DNA from: DASRHD01 sp035485575
Lineage (GTDB): Bacteria; Verrucomicrobiota; Verrucomicrobiia; Opitutales; Opitutaceae
NCBI GenBank assembly: GCA_035485575.1
Contig: DATHNW010000033.1
Location: 62,001-126,000 of the forward strand
Direction: 5' to 3'
Length of the DNA: 64,000 nucleotides
This document shows positions 16,986 to 25,935 of this stretch, piece after piece. Every line of letters begins with the position of its first letter. Within the stretch, counting starts at the first letter, position 1. Both the position numbers and the translations under genes were made by a program. A model generated the notes under the pieces. The model saw only the letters and a program-made list of their open reading frames with translations, did not search any database and had not been told where the DNA came from.

Positions 16986-18302
16986 ATGGAAGTCTCCCAG
17001 CCGCCGTTCGGACGCCAGGGCCTGCGCACGCTGGCAGCCATTGTCTTTACCGACATCGTCGCCTTCTCCGCCCGCATGCAACGCGACGAGGTGAAGACCC
17101 TCGCCCTCGTCAATCGCGACTTCGCCGAGATGCGCCGGATGTGCGAGGCCCGCGGGGGCGCCGTGCTTAAGACCACCGGCGACGGGCTCCTGTGCTACTT
17201 TGCCAGCGCGGTCGAGGCCGTGGCCTGCGCCTTGGAGATGCAGCGGCATTTTGCCGGACTTGAGAAAAAAATCGCGCCTGACGATGTGCTCCAACACCGC
17301 GTCGGCATCCATCTCGGCGACGTGATGGTGCAGGACCAGGACGTGATGGGTGACGGCGTCAACATCGCCGCGCGCCTGCAAGCCGAGGCCGAACCCGGCG
17401 GCATCTGCATCTCGCAGACCGTTTATGATGTGGTGAAAAACAAAATCGAATTGCAGGCCACCTACCTTGGCGCCCGCGAATTGAAGAATATCGCCCATGC
17501 CGTGCCGATTTACCACATCCTGATTGAGGCCCAGGCCCTCGGGGCAACGGCATCGCCCGCCGCCGCTGTCAAAAAATCCCAGCGTCTGGCCGTCCCGATT
17601 CTCGTCAGCGCAGTTGTTATCTTGCTCGCCGCGGGTGCGGCTTTGAGCCTGCGCAAAAAAAACCCGCCCGCCGCGCCGGTCCAGGTTCCTGTTTCCACAT
17701 TAGCCCCCGCGCATCCGCCGGCGGCAGAAACGGCCAAGGCCGAAAGCCCAAACCCGGCCCATCCCACCGCCGCTTCCGCCCCCGCCGAACATGAAACCAA
17801 GGCCCTGGCCGCACGCCATGAATTCATGCAGGAGATTCGGGAACCCTACCTGCTCCGCTATGACTACGATGGCCTGCTGCAGGCCATCCAGGCCGGGAAG
17901 GTGAAGGTTGACATGGCCAATCCAGCGCAAGTCCGCCGGAGCATTGAGCACATGTCGGAGATGAAGTCCTGGTTCCTCGAGCGCCTTTCCCATTTTACAC
18001 CGGCCCAGCCGCTCACCGTGCCGCGCTTTGGCAGCGGCGGGGAAAGCGATTATAAAATCTACGGCGCGCCGTCTGGAAAAATTGCCGTCATTTCCGACGG
18101 TGTGCCCGCGGCCAGCGCCTTGTCCGACCTGAAACCGGCCTTTCTCAGCCTGGTTTTGCTGGCCGCCATCCGGAATGATCCCGGTCTTCCGAGCGACGTG
18201 CTCCTCGGCGCATCTGCCTTCGCGCGCTTCTACAATCTTCCGGAAATGGAGAACGAGTTGCGGCCGATCGGCAACGGCAGCAAACGCACGGCCAAACCGT
18301 GA
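16986..18302 (+). CDS. Membrane-tethered class III adenylate cyclase
   Basis: The 438-residue protein makes cAMP if active. The N-terminal cyclase homology domain (about residues 12-185) has metal Asp in FTDIVAFSA, the substrate-specifying Lys in VLKTTGDG with the second metal Asp, and GDGVNIAARL carrying the adenine-selecting Asp and the transition-state Asn/Arg. All these argue for ATP rather than GTP use. A single membrane helix (about 203-220, VPILVSAVVILLAAGAAL) is followed by an Ala/Pro-rich linker and a C-terminal domain of about 150 residues, presumably extracytoplasmic and of unknown fold. ATG at 16986 was chosen because upstream sequence overlaps sixA. Confidence 0.85.
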   Translation: MEVSQPPFGRQGLRTLAAIVFTDIVAFSARMQRDEVKTLALVNRDFAEMRRMCEARGGAVLKTTGDGLLCYFASAVEAVACALEMQRHFAGLEKKIAPDDVLQHRVGIHLGDVMVQDQDVMGDGVNIAARLQAEAEPGGICISQTVYDVVKNKIELQATYLGARELKNIAHAVPIYHILIEAQALGATASPAAAVKKSQRLAVPILVSAVVILLAAGAALSLRKKNPPAAPVQVPVSTLAPAHPPAAETAKAESPNPAHPTAASAPAEHETKALAARHEFMQEIREPYLLRYDYDGLLQAIQAGKVKVDMANPAQVRRSIEHMSEMKSWFLERLSHFTPAQPLTVPRFGSGGESDYKIYGAPSGKIAVISDGVPAASALSDLKPAFLSLVLLAAIRNDPGLPSDVLLGASAFARFYNLPEMENELRPIGNGSKRTAKP

Positions 18303-18431
18303 GCACCGCCCGCTTTTCCAGCCTTCATGTGCTCCTGGGAATGTTGAAACCATTGGGTCGGCCGGCCTGGGGGAAAAGTTGAGCTTTTCCCGCGGGTGCG
18401 TTCATTTGCCTGCCTCGGTTACACTGCCTAC

Positions 18432-19139
18432 ATGACCCTGCACCTGCTTCCCACGCGCACCGGCAACGCCGCCGAGAACATGGCGCTGGATTTCCTGCTG
18501 CTGCAGCGCTACCCCCAGGCACAGGCAGCGCGCTTCCGGCATTATGGGTGGCGCGCACCGGCCTTCACCTTCGGCCTCAGCCAGCCGCTGGAGTTCGTGC
18601 GTGCACAGCTGCCCGCCGGGGAGCATTTCGACCTTTGCCGGCGACCAACCGGCGGCGGCGTGGTGGATCACCGCGAGGACTGGACTTATGCGCTCATCAT
18701 CCCGCGTGGCCATCCGCTCGAGGCCGAGCGCGCGACCCAGTCCTACCGCACTGTGCATGCCTGCCTCGCCGAGGCGCTCCGTGCGCTTGGCTCGCCAGTC
18801 GTGCTCAAGGAGCGCCGCGATGAGGAAACAGCCGGCGCGGCGCCCGGCGTCTGCTTTCAGCGCCCGGAGATATTCGACGTGCTCAATGAAAGCACCGGCG
18901 CGAAGATCGCCGGCGCCGCGCAAAAACGGAACAAAAACGGTCTGCTTCTGCAGGGCTCCATCTGGAAACCGGCCGCCGGTCCGGTGGACTGGGAGGCCTT
19001 TGCGGAAAAGTTCTCCGCCAGCCTGGCCAAGGCGCTCGGCGACGAACCGGTGCCGGCGCCATGGCCCGAGCTCGCCGATGGCGAGGTCGAGGCCTTGATC
19101 GAACAATACTCATCGCCCGAGTGGATGGAGTACCGCTGA
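18432..19139 (+). CDS. LplA/LipM-family lipoate or octanoate transferase
   Basis: This 235-residue enzyme attaches or transfers lipoyl groups. The substrate-binding motif RRPTGGGVVDH (about residue 70) and the Lys in GAKIAGAAQKR (about 158) define the BPL_LplA_LipB fold. Cys141 in VCFQRPE falls where LipM/LipL amidotransferases keep their catalytic cysteine, and there is no C-terminal accessory domain as in LplA ligases. I therefore lean to an octanoyltransferase (LipM type), but a ligase cannot be excluded. ATG at 18432 was chosen; a longer frame starts at 18396. It converges with the next gene, 3 bases apart. Confidence 0.8.
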   Translation: MTLHLLPTRTGNAAENMALDFLLLQRYPQAQAARFRHYGWRAPAFTFGLSQPLEFVRAQLPAGEHFDLCRRPTGGGVVDHREDWTYALIIPRGHPLEAERATQSYRTVHACLAEALRALGSPVVLKERRDEETAGAAPGVCFQRPEIFDVLNESTGAKIAGAAQKRNKNGLLLQGSIWKPAAGPVDWEAFAEKFSASLAKALGDEPVPAPWPELADGEVEALIEQYSSPEWMEYR

Positions 19140-19142
19140 ACG

Positions 19143-20393
19143 TTAGGCCCCGCGCTGCAGCGTGATCGCGCATTCGAGGTGCCGGGTCTGCGGAAACAGG
19201 TCGAACGGCTGCACCGCGCGCAATTCGTAGCCGGCGGCCAGGAAGTGACGCAGGTCCCGCATCTGCGTGGCCGGGTCGCACGACACGTAGACGACGGCGC
19301 GCGGGCCAAAGGCGAAAAGTTGCCGCAGAAAGCTCTCATCACAACCCTTGCGCGGCGGATCGATCACCACCGCCGTGTCGCCCGGGAAAAAATCGAGTCC
19401 GGCAAAGATCGCCGCTGCGTCGCCGGCGAGGAAGGTCGCGTTGGCAATGCCATTGGCTGTCGCATTCTCGCGCGCGAAAGCAACCGAGGTTTCGCTTATT
19501 TCCACGCCGGCTACGCGTTCGAACGAACCGGCCGCCGCCAAAGCGAAAAGGCCGCTGCCGCAGTAGGCGTCCACCAGCAGGCGCGCCCCGCTCGCCGCGG
19601 CTTGTCCTCCGACGTAGGCGGTGAACGCCGGCAGAATGAACGGGTTGTTCTGGAAAAAATCCCGGGCGAGGAACCGCAGCTTCAGCGCGCCGACCTCTTC
19701 CGTGATGATCTCATCATAATCTGTCGTCACGATCCCGCCCGTCGCGCGCAGCAATAGCGTGGCTCCGCGCGAAAACTCCCCGGCGGTCGCGCGGACCTGC
19801 GTCGCGGCACGGACGACGGTAAGTTTTTCGTTGATGGCGTCGGTCGCAATCTCGCAGCGGGGAACGTCCACAATGTCGAACCGCGTGCCCTGGCGCAAAA
19901 ATCCGATGGGCAAATCGCGATCCGGGCGAGGCGCAGCAAAATGTGGCGTGATTTTAGAACGGTAGCCGAACTCGCGCGGCGAACCAATGACCGGTGCGAC
20001 CTCAAACACGATCCCGGCCAGATGCTCGAGCAGCTCCGCGACCTGCCGGCGTTTCCATTCCAGTTGTTCGGCATAGGCGAAATGCTGGTACTGACAGCCG
20101 CCGCAACGGCCGAAAAGCGCACAGCGCGGCGCCACCCGGTGCGACGAAGGTTGCAGCACGGCGACCAGGTCGGCCTCGGAAAAATTCTTGTGGTTGCGGA
20201 AGACCCGGGCGCGCACGCGCTCGCCCGGCAGCGCAAAGGGCACCATCACGACCCAGTTTTCGACCTTCACCCGCGCATTGGCGACGGTCACGCGGCCCAG
20301 GCCGAGCCCGAGGTTCGTGAGTGTGGATATCTCCAGCTCAATTTCCTCATGATAGGCAAAGGGGTGCTCGTTGAATTTTTTGCTTTTCACCAC
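19143..20393 (-). CDS. RlmD/TrmA-family (uracil-5-)-RNA methyltransferase
   Basis: The 416-residue protein methylates C5 of uridine in 23S rRNA or tRNA using SAM. A TRAM-like N-terminus precedes the 4Fe-4S cysteines (CALFGRCGGCQYQH, with a fourth in RCEIATDAIN). The Rossmann part reads LVDAYCGSGLFALAAA, followed by VIDPPRKGCDE and the catalytic Cys in YVSCDP. Iron-sulphur binding supports RlmD/RumA rather than TrmA, but the target base cannot be fixed. The only starts are two adjacent GTG codons (20390-20393) that lie inside a dispersed inverted repeat, so the natural N-terminus is uncertain. Confidence 0.87.
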   Translation of the reverse strand: MVKSKKFNEHPFAYHEEIELEISTLTNLGLGLGRVTVANARVKVENWVVMVPFALPGERVRARVFRNHKNFSEADLVAVLQPSSHRVAPRCALFGRCGGCQYQHFAYAEQLEWKRRQVAELLEHLAGIVFEVAPVIGSPREFGYRSKITPHFAAPRPDRDLPIGFLRQGTRFDIVDVPRCEIATDAINEKLTVVRAATQVRATAGEFSRGATLLLRATGGIVTTDYDEIITEEVGALKLRFLARDFFQNNPFILPAFTAYVGGQAAASGARLLVDAYCGSGLFALAAAGSFERVAGVEISETSVAFARENATANGIANATFLAGDAAAIFAGLDFFPGDTAVVIDPPRKGCDESFLRQLFAFGPRAVVYVSCDPATQMRDLRHFLAAGYELRAVQPFDLFPQTRHLECAITLQRGA

Positions 20394-20469
20394 AAAGAGA
20401 CAGAGGACACAGAGAAGGGTTTTAATCGAAAGAATAAATTCTCCGTGTCCTCCGCGCCTCCATGGTTCA
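20386..20469. repeat. Imperfect inverted repeat of CACAGAG/GGACAC type
   Basis: Left arm 20386-20416 and right arm 20439-20469 are imperfect inverse copies with a perfect 12-base core containing GGACAC and GAGAA. Most differences are transitions, so an RNA copy would form a long G-U-tolerant hairpin. Arms rich in CAC/AGAG of this kind are common dispersed repeats in environmental bacterial genomes (from general knowledge). It separates and partly overlaps the starts of two divergent RNA methyltransferase genes. Confidence 0.6.
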
Positions 20470-20479
20470 TAGGTTTCCC

Positions 20480-21289
20480 ATGCCCGCCGAAAAGATCACC
20501 AGCCTGCAGAATCCGCGCATAAAACAGCTCGTCAGGCTGCGCGACCGCCGGCCGCGCGATGAGGCGGGTGTGTTTCTCGTCGAGGGCTACCGTGAAATCC
20601 GCCGCGCGCTCGAAAAAAAGATTCCCCTGCGCGAACTGTACTTTGCCCCTGAATGGTTTCTGGGTGAAAATGAGCCGGCACTCCTGGCGCAGGCTGAGGC
20701 GGCGGGCGCGCAGTTGTTCGAGCTGCCCCGCGAAACCTTTGCCAAGGTCGCCTACCGCGAGCGGCCTGACGGCCTGCTCGCCGTGGCGCCGCAATGGCGG
20801 CGGACACTGGCGGACCTCGCGCTGCCGGAATCGCCGTTTCTGCTCGTGGTCGAAGGCATCGAAAAGCCGGGCAACCTTGGCACGATCCTGCGCAGCGCCG
20901 ACGCCGCCGGCTGCCACGCCATCATCGTGTGCGACCCGGTGACCGACCTTTTCAATCCCAACGTCGTGCGCGCCTCGACCGGCGTGCTGTTTTCGGTGCC
21001 CTGCGTGGTGGAGGAAAATCCGCGCGTGCTCGCCTGGCTGCAGGAGAAAAAAATCCGCACCATCGCCACGACGCCTGCCGCCGCGACGCTTTACACCGCG
21101 GCCGATTTGCGCGGCCCGCTCGCCATCGTGATGGGCAGCGAGCAATACGGCCTGAGCGAATTCTGGCTGAAGAACGCCGGCCTGCCCGTGCGCATTCCGA
21201 TGGCCGGGCAGGCCGATTCGCTCAACGTTGCGATGGCCACGATCATCGCCCTGTTCGAGGCCGTGCGGCAGCGGACGATCAAGCTTTGA
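20480..21289 (+). CDS. SpoU/TrmH-family RNA 2'-O-methyltransferase
   Basis: This 269-residue SPOUT enzyme methylates a ribose 2'-OH in rRNA or tRNA with SAM. All three family motifs are present: EKPGNLGTILRSADAAG (motif 1), IVMGSEQYGLS (motif 2) and IPMAGQADSLNVAMATII (motif 3), which forms the trefoil knot. An N-terminal substrate-binding domain (about residues 1-105) resembles that of RlmB/TsnR. ATG at 20480 was chosen; ATG at 20462 lies in the inverted repeat. Its last bases overlap the end of the convergent oleD by 11 bases. The RNA target is unknown. Confidence 0.9.
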   Translation: MPAEKITSLQNPRIKQLVRLRDRRPRDEAGVFLVEGYREIRRALEKKIPLRELYFAPEWFLGENEPALLAQAEAAGAQLFELPRETFAKVAYRERPDGLLAVAPQWRRTLADLALPESPFLLVVEGIEKPGNLGTILRSADAAGCHAIIVCDPVTDLFNPNVVRASTGVLFSVPCVVEENPRVLAWLQEKKIRTIATTPAAATLYTAADLRGPLAIVMGSEQYGLSEFWLKNAGLPVRIPMAGQADSLNVAMATIIALFEAVRQRTIKL

Positions 21290-22319
21290 GCTTCAAGTCC
21301 GCCACCAGCTCAGCCGTGCCCTGCGCCATGCTCACGCGAGGCGTATAGCCGAGGTCGCGACGGGCGGCGCCCAGGTCGAACCAGTGGTCCTTGGCCAGTT
21401 CAGCGGCAATGAAGCGCGTCATCGGAGGTTCACCGCGCAGCGGCAGCACACGCCAGGCAAATTCGCACGCAGCGCCGAGAGCGGAGGCCGCACGCAGAGA
21501 GATGCGTTTGGTGACCGGCGGTTCGCCCAGCGCTCGCAGGAGATTGTTGATCCAGTCCCACAGCACCACCGGCTCGCCGTTGGTGATGAAATAAGCCCGG
21601 CCGGCTGCATGATTGCCTGGCCTGTCAGTCCTCAGTTGACGCGTTTGCAGCGCCTTTTCGGCGAGAAGGTGGGCATCAACGGCGTTTTCGACGTGCACCA
21701 TGTCCACGCGGCTTTTGCCTTCTCCGACCATGCGCAGGCGGCCGGCGCGCGCACGCGCCAACACCCGCGGCACGAGATGCGGATCGCCGATGCCCCAGAT
21801 AAGATGCGGACGAAGCGCAACCGTACGAAGACCTTCGGAATTGGCGGCCAGCACCTCGCGTTCGGCGATGGCCTTGGTCAACGGATAGGGACTGGGGCAA
21901 TCCGTGGTGAGCGGGAGAGATTCATCGGCACCGGCCAAGTCCCGGCCATTGTAAACCACGCTCGGCGTGCTCGTATGAATGAAATTTTTCACGCCGTGCG
22001 CACGGCAACCGTCGAGGAGCGCACGCGTGCCGAGGACATTGGCGCGGAAGAAATCGGCATAGCGTCCCCACACGTCGACCTTGGCCGCGGTGTGGAAAAC
22101 AGTTTCGATTCCGGCGCAAGCCGCCCGCACGGCAGCGGCATCCGCGAGATCGGCAGAAATAAAGCGCACCCCGCGCGATGTCAGATCCGGGGCAGGCCGG
22201 CGCGCAACCACAGTAACGAGTCGGCCCTGCTCAAGCAGGCGTTCCACCAGCCGGCGGCCCAGAAAGCCGGTGCCGCCGGTGACCAGGACGGACGTCTTTT
22301 CGTTTTCCGGCATGTTCAT
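21279..22319 (-). CDS. oleD: OleD-like 2-alkyl-3-oxoalkanoate reductase (3-beta-HSD family)
   Basis: The 346-residue short-chain dehydrogenase reduces the 3-oxo group of a condensed fatty acid in long-chain olefin synthesis, if it is a true OleD. NAD(P)-binding TGGTGFLGRRL lies at the N-terminus; the catalytic Ser region is HTSTPSVVYNG, and the Tyr/Lys pair is in SPYPLTKAIAE. Its ATGA overlap with the preceding oleC-like gene means translational coupling and strongly supports a joint pathway. The product class follows from the pairing; the sequence alone would also fit a sterol-type dehydrogenase. oleA and oleB are not in this window. Confidence 0.8.
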   Translation of the reverse strand: MNMPENEKTSVLVTGGTGFLGRRLVERLLEQGRLVTVVARRPAPDLTSRGVRFISADLADAAAVRAACAGIETVFHTAAKVDVWGRYADFFRANVLGTRALLDGCRAHGVKNFIHTSTPSVVYNGRDLAGADESLPLTTDCPSPYPLTKAIAEREVLAANSEGLRTVALRPHLIWGIGDPHLVPRVLARARAGRLRMVGEGKSRVDMVHVENAVDAHLLAEKALQTRQLRTDRPGNHAAGRAYFITNGEPVVLWDWINNLLRALGEPPVTKRISLRAASALGAACEFAWRVLPLRGEPPMTRFIAAELAKDHWFDLGAARRDLGYTPRVSMAQGTAELVADLKLKA

Positions 22320-23953
22320 TGGCCCAAGGCCGGCATGAAGCCTTTGGCCGTCGCCGCCCAGCGGGCAAGCGCTAGGCGGTGGATTTTGGCGTTGTGGCGA
22401 ACATCCACCGGAAATTGCGGATGAAAATAAAACGAATTGATGGCGGCGGTATGCGGATGCATTTGCGCAAGGGCGCGCAGCTCGCGCGCAAAGGCTGCCG
22501 CGGCCGCTGCACTTTTAGGCTTCCCCTCGACCACCAGTGCAGGCTGTTGCGCACCACGCGAGCCCAAGCCAATGAGAGCGCAGCGCATCACCTGTGGATG
22601 CGCACGAAAAACCTGCTCGCAGGGCTCGGTGAACATCGGACCGGCAGTAGTCTCAACCCGTTCGGCCATCCGGCCGCAGAACCAGAGGCGCCCCCCCTCA
22701 TCGAAGTAACCGCAATCACCCATGCGGTGCCAAACCGTGTCACCATCCTGAATTTTTGCCGCCGCGGTGGCCTGGGGCAGCGCATCGTAGATTTTGGTGA
22801 CGACCGGACCGCGCACGATGACCTCACCGATTTCGCCCGACGGCAGCACACGGACATCGGCCACGCTGGCGATGGGCGCTTCGTTGATGGCAATGATCCT
22901 GATCGTGAGGCCGGGCAGCGGCCGGCCGACGCAGGCGCCACGCACGGAGGCAGGCTCGATTTCGTCGGCGGAAACCGTGCTGATCGGCAATGCTTCCGTC
23001 GCCCCGTAGGGGCTGTGCAGCCGGCCGTTCGGGAGCCATGACCTCGAATTTTTCCAGAGGTCGGCCGGCACGGGCGCACCGGCACAAAGCACGCGGCGCA
23101 GGCTGGGCAGGGTGATTTTTTGCGCGAGGCAATGGCTGGCGATTTTGCGCCAGAGTGTGGGCGAGCCAAAGGAGCTGGTGATGTTTTCCTGACGGATGGC
23201 CTGCACCATCTTCGCCGGATCGGCGGCGGCGGGCCGGCGCGGATCGAGTTCCGGCACGATGGTCGTGAACCCGAGCGCTGGATTGAAAAGCGCGAAAACC
23301 GGCAGCAAAGGCAGATCGATCTCGCCCGGTTCGATGCCATAGGTTTCGCGCACGAGGCGGATTTGCGCTTCGAACATGCCATGCTCATAGCAAACGCCCT
23401 TCGGTGCGCCCGTGGAGCCGGAAGTGAAGAGCACCGCGGCGAGATCGGTCGCCGCACCGCCTATAAGAATTTCGAGTTTTGAATTTTCGTCGCTGGGTTG
23501 CGAGAGCCGCGCAGTGAGTTTGCCGCTGACGGCGACCCGCATTTCCACACTGCGGAACGGCCTGCGAAAAACATGGCTGAGAATCTGTGCGAGTGGCACG
23601 CCGACCAGCACGCGCGGGCGCGAGCGGGCCACGCAGGTAAGAAAATTTTTCCGCCCCATGCCGGGATCGATGATGACGGGGACGGCACCGAGCGCAAAAA
23701 GGGCAAAGACCGATGCGATGAGCGGCAGGCCGGGGCGCACCATGACGAGCGCGCGGTCGCCGGGCCGCACGCCCCGGGCAGCGAGGTGCGCCCGCCAGGC
23801 AGCGGTCTCGGCGGCGAGTTCAGCAAAGGTAAGCGCAAGGTAGTCGATGTCGCCGGCCCGCGTGCGGCCGCGGGGAATTTTGAGCGCCGGCTGGGCCGGC
23901 GCGCGTGCAGCCATGAACGCGAGATGGCGCGCGATATTGGCGGTTTCGACCAT
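22316..23953 (-). CDS. oleC: OleC-like AMP-dependent fatty acid ligase / beta-lactone synthetase
   Basis: The 545-residue adenylating enzyme has the phosphate-binding loop FTSGSTGAPKG, the adenine motif PYGATEALP, and GDCGYFDEGGRLWFCGR, in the usual order. OleC enzymes convert 2-alkyl-3-hydroxy acids to beta-lactones during olefin synthesis (family knowledge). The pairing with an overlapping OleD-like reductase is the main reason for this specific call. ATG at 23953 gives the usual N-terminus and leaves 16 bases after the rnd stop codon, so the three genes rnd, oleC and oleD may be cotranscribed. Confidence 0.8.
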   Translation of the reverse strand: MVETANIARHLAFMAARAPAQPALKIPRGRTRAGDIDYLALTFAELAAETAAWRAHLAARGVRPGDRALVMVRPGLPLIASVFALFALGAVPVIIDPGMGRKNFLTCVARSRPRVLVGVPLAQILSHVFRRPFRSVEMRVAVSGKLTARLSQPSDENSKLEILIGGAATDLAAVLFTSGSTGAPKGVCYEHGMFEAQIRLVRETYGIEPGEIDLPLLPVFALFNPALGFTTIVPELDPRRPAAADPAKMVQAIRQENITSSFGSPTLWRKIASHCLAQKITLPSLRRVLCAGAPVPADLWKNSRSWLPNGRLHSPYGATEALPISTVSADEIEPASVRGACVGRPLPGLTIRIIAINEAPIASVADVRVLPSGEIGEVIVRGPVVTKIYDALPQATAAAKIQDGDTVWHRMGDCGYFDEGGRLWFCGRMAERVETTAGPMFTEPCEQVFRAHPQVMRCALIGLGSRGAQQPALVVEGKPKSAAAAAAFARELRALAQMHPHTAAINSFYFHPQFPVDVRHNAKIHRLALARWAATAKGFMPALGQ

Positions 23954-23969
23954 TTCGGAGAGGCAGCGC

Positions 23970-25139
23970 CTACCCTTGCGGCAGCGCCGATTCCGAGCGA
24001 AGAAGCGCGGCCTGCCACGGCAGCAGGATTTCGCCAATGCGGTCGGGCGTGCGGATCAATTGGGCAAGCTGCGCGCGATTGGCGATGAGCGTGGGATCGA
24101 GCTGCAGCTGCCCGGCGACACGGTCACGGTTGGCTTTGAGCGCATCCTGGCGCGCGACCTCCTCGACCGTCAGCGGGGTGAAATCGCCGTTCCGGCCGCG
24201 CCGGCGTGGAAGCGTCTGCGGGTCGCGCGCCAGGCCGGCGCGGACCACTTCCGCCAGGGAGGATGCGAGGTGATCGTGGCGTTTGCCCAGATGGACTGAG
24301 CCAAGAATCTCGGCTTCCGTGGCACCGCGGTCGGCCACCTCGGCCATCTTGAGCAGGAGCTCGCTGCTGCAGACTTTGAACGGCGGCACATCAAGGCGCT
24401 GCGCGGTGGACTCGCGCCAGTGCCAGACGGCATGGAGCACGGCAAGGCCCTGGCCGCGGAGGCGTTCGCTGCGGCCGATGCGCCAGTCGTTTTCGTCGGG
24501 CGGCGCGAAACCTTCAGCTCCCGCGGTGATCTGGCGCTGACATTGCTGTTCGAGCCATTCAAGGCGGCCCAACGCGACCAGTTCGGCGCGAAGGATGTCG
24601 CGCAACGCCGGCAGGTGAAAAACATCGAGCGAGGCGTAGTCGAGAAGATCGGCGCTGATCGGACGGCGGGACCAGTTGGCTTTCTGGCCCGCCTTGGCCA
24701 GCATGACGCCGAAATGCTGCTCAAGGAGCGGGGCCAGGCCGATGCGCGGACGGCCCAGGAGCTGAGCAGCCAGCATTGTGTCGAAGAGGCTGGTGGCGGT
24801 AAAGCCACAGAGGTCGTGCAGCAGGCGCAGGTCGAAATCGCTGCCATGCATGACGAGGTGCTTCCGGGCCAGGCGTGGCCAGAGCGGCGCGAGGTCGAGC
24901 GGCGCCAGCACATCGACCAGGAAAATTTCCCCCGCGACAAAAAACTGGAGCAGGCAGACGCGCGTGCGGTAGTGGAAGAGGTTGTCAGCCTCGGTGTCGA
25001 GCGAGACCTCGGTCACCTGGTCGAGGGCGGCGAAGAGCGGCGCGAGTTGCGCGGGCTGATTGATGAGGCGGTAGGCGGGCGGAGGGTTCAAAACTGCGGA
25101 AGAGTTTTCGGATGGTTTAAAAAAACGGCTTAAGCCCAT
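23970..25139 (-). CDS. rnd: Ribonuclease D
   Basis: RNase D is a 3'-5' exoribonuclease that trims tRNA and other stable RNA ends. The 389-residue protein shows the DEDD metal residues in VSLDTEADNLF, MHGSDFDLRLL and LLDYASLDVFHL, followed by an HRDC domain from about residue 210 (LAVLHAVWHWRE). ATG at 25139 was preferred; an upstream in-frame ATG would extend the N-terminus by 34 low-complexity residues into the divergent queC promoter. It is upstream of oleC on the same strand. Confidence 0.92.
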   Translation of the reverse strand: MGLSRFFKPSENSSAVLNPPPAYRLINQPAQLAPLFAALDQVTEVSLDTEADNLFHYRTRVCLLQFFVAGEIFLVDVLAPLDLAPLWPRLARKHLVMHGSDFDLRLLHDLCGFTATSLFDTMLAAQLLGRPRIGLAPLLEQHFGVMLAKAGQKANWSRRPISADLLDYASLDVFHLPALRDILRAELVALGRLEWLEQQCQRQITAGAEGFAPPDENDWRIGRSERLRGQGLAVLHAVWHWRESTAQRLDVPPFKVCSSELLLKMAEVADRGATEAEILGSVHLGKRHDHLASSLAEVVRAGLARDPQTLPRRRGRNGDFTPLTVEEVARQDALKANRDRVAGQLQLDPTLIANRAQLAQLIRTPDRIGEILLPWQAALLRSESALPQG

Positions 25140-25239
25140 GCGGTCAAAAACGAATCGCGGGGATATCGCCGGGGCTGTTTTTGCGAATGGAGATGGTTTT
25201 TTGTGACTTTTGGCTGAAAGTGTGGCCAATGTTTTCTGC

Positions 25240-25932
25240 ATGAAAGCAAAAATGGCGGTGCTTTGCTCGGGCGGGATGGATTCCGTGACCGCGCTCTACT
25301 GGGCGGGGCGCGAGCATCAGGTCGCCGTGGCAGTGAGCTTCGACTATGGCGCGAAGCACAACCATCGCGAGCTGCCATTCGCCCGCGAACACGCGGCCAG
25401 ACTCGGCGTGCGGCATGAAGTGATCACGCTTGGGTTCGTCAACCAGCTCTTCGCCTCTGCCCTCCTGCGAAGCGGCGGCGAAATCCCGGAAGGCCATTAT
25501 GAGGGGGTCAACATGAAGCAGACCGTCGTGCCATTCCGCAACGCCATCATGCTGTCCATCGCGACGGGCCTAGCCGAGAGCATCGGGGCCGACGGCCTGG
25601 TCATCGCCGCACACCATGGTGACCACACGATTTATCCGGACTGTCGCGAGGATTTCATGCGCGCGATGGGCGACGCCATGCGGCTGGGCACCTATGCGGG
25701 GATTAAGTTGCTGCGGCCGTTCATCGCAATGAACAAGGGGCAGATCGCGGCCGAGGGCGCGCGACTGGGCGTGGATTTCGCCCGGACATGGTCGTGCTAC
25801 AAGGGCGGCGCGGTGCATTGCGGGAAATGCGGCACGTGCGTGGAACGGCGCGAGGCGTTTGCCATGGCGGGACTGCCCGACCCGACCGTCTATGAATCGA
25901 ATGAGCCGCTGCCGCCCAAACCGGGAAAATGA
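25240..25932 (+). CDS. queC: 7-cyano-7-deazaguanine synthase
   Basis: QueC makes preQ0 from 7-carboxy-7-deazaguanine, ammonia and ATP in queuosine synthesis. The 230-residue product begins with the PP-loop CSGGMDSVT and has HYEGVNMKQTVVPFRNA, HHGDHTIYPDCR, and the zinc cysteines in SCYKGGAVHCGKCGTC. ATG at 25240 places the PP-loop at residue 9, as usual. queE starts 3 bases after its stop, so the two form one transcription unit. Confidence 0.95.
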   Translation: MKAKMAVLCSGGMDSVTALYWAGREHQVAVAVSFDYGAKHNHRELPFAREHAARLGVRHEVITLGFVNQLFASALLRSGGEIPEGHYEGVNMKQTVVPFRNAIMLSIATGLAESIGADGLVIAAHHGDHTIYPDCREDFMRAMGDAMRLGTYAGIKLLRPFIAMNKGQIAAEGARLGVDFARTWSCYKGGAVHCGKCGTCVERREAFAMAGLPDPTVYESNEPLPPKPGK

Positions 25933-25935
25933 CCC

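Noticed and set aside
18371..18391. GGGAAAAG/CTTTTCCC hairpin as terminator
   Set aside because: Perfect 8-bp stem, but no T-run follows and it lies 40 bases before the next gene start.
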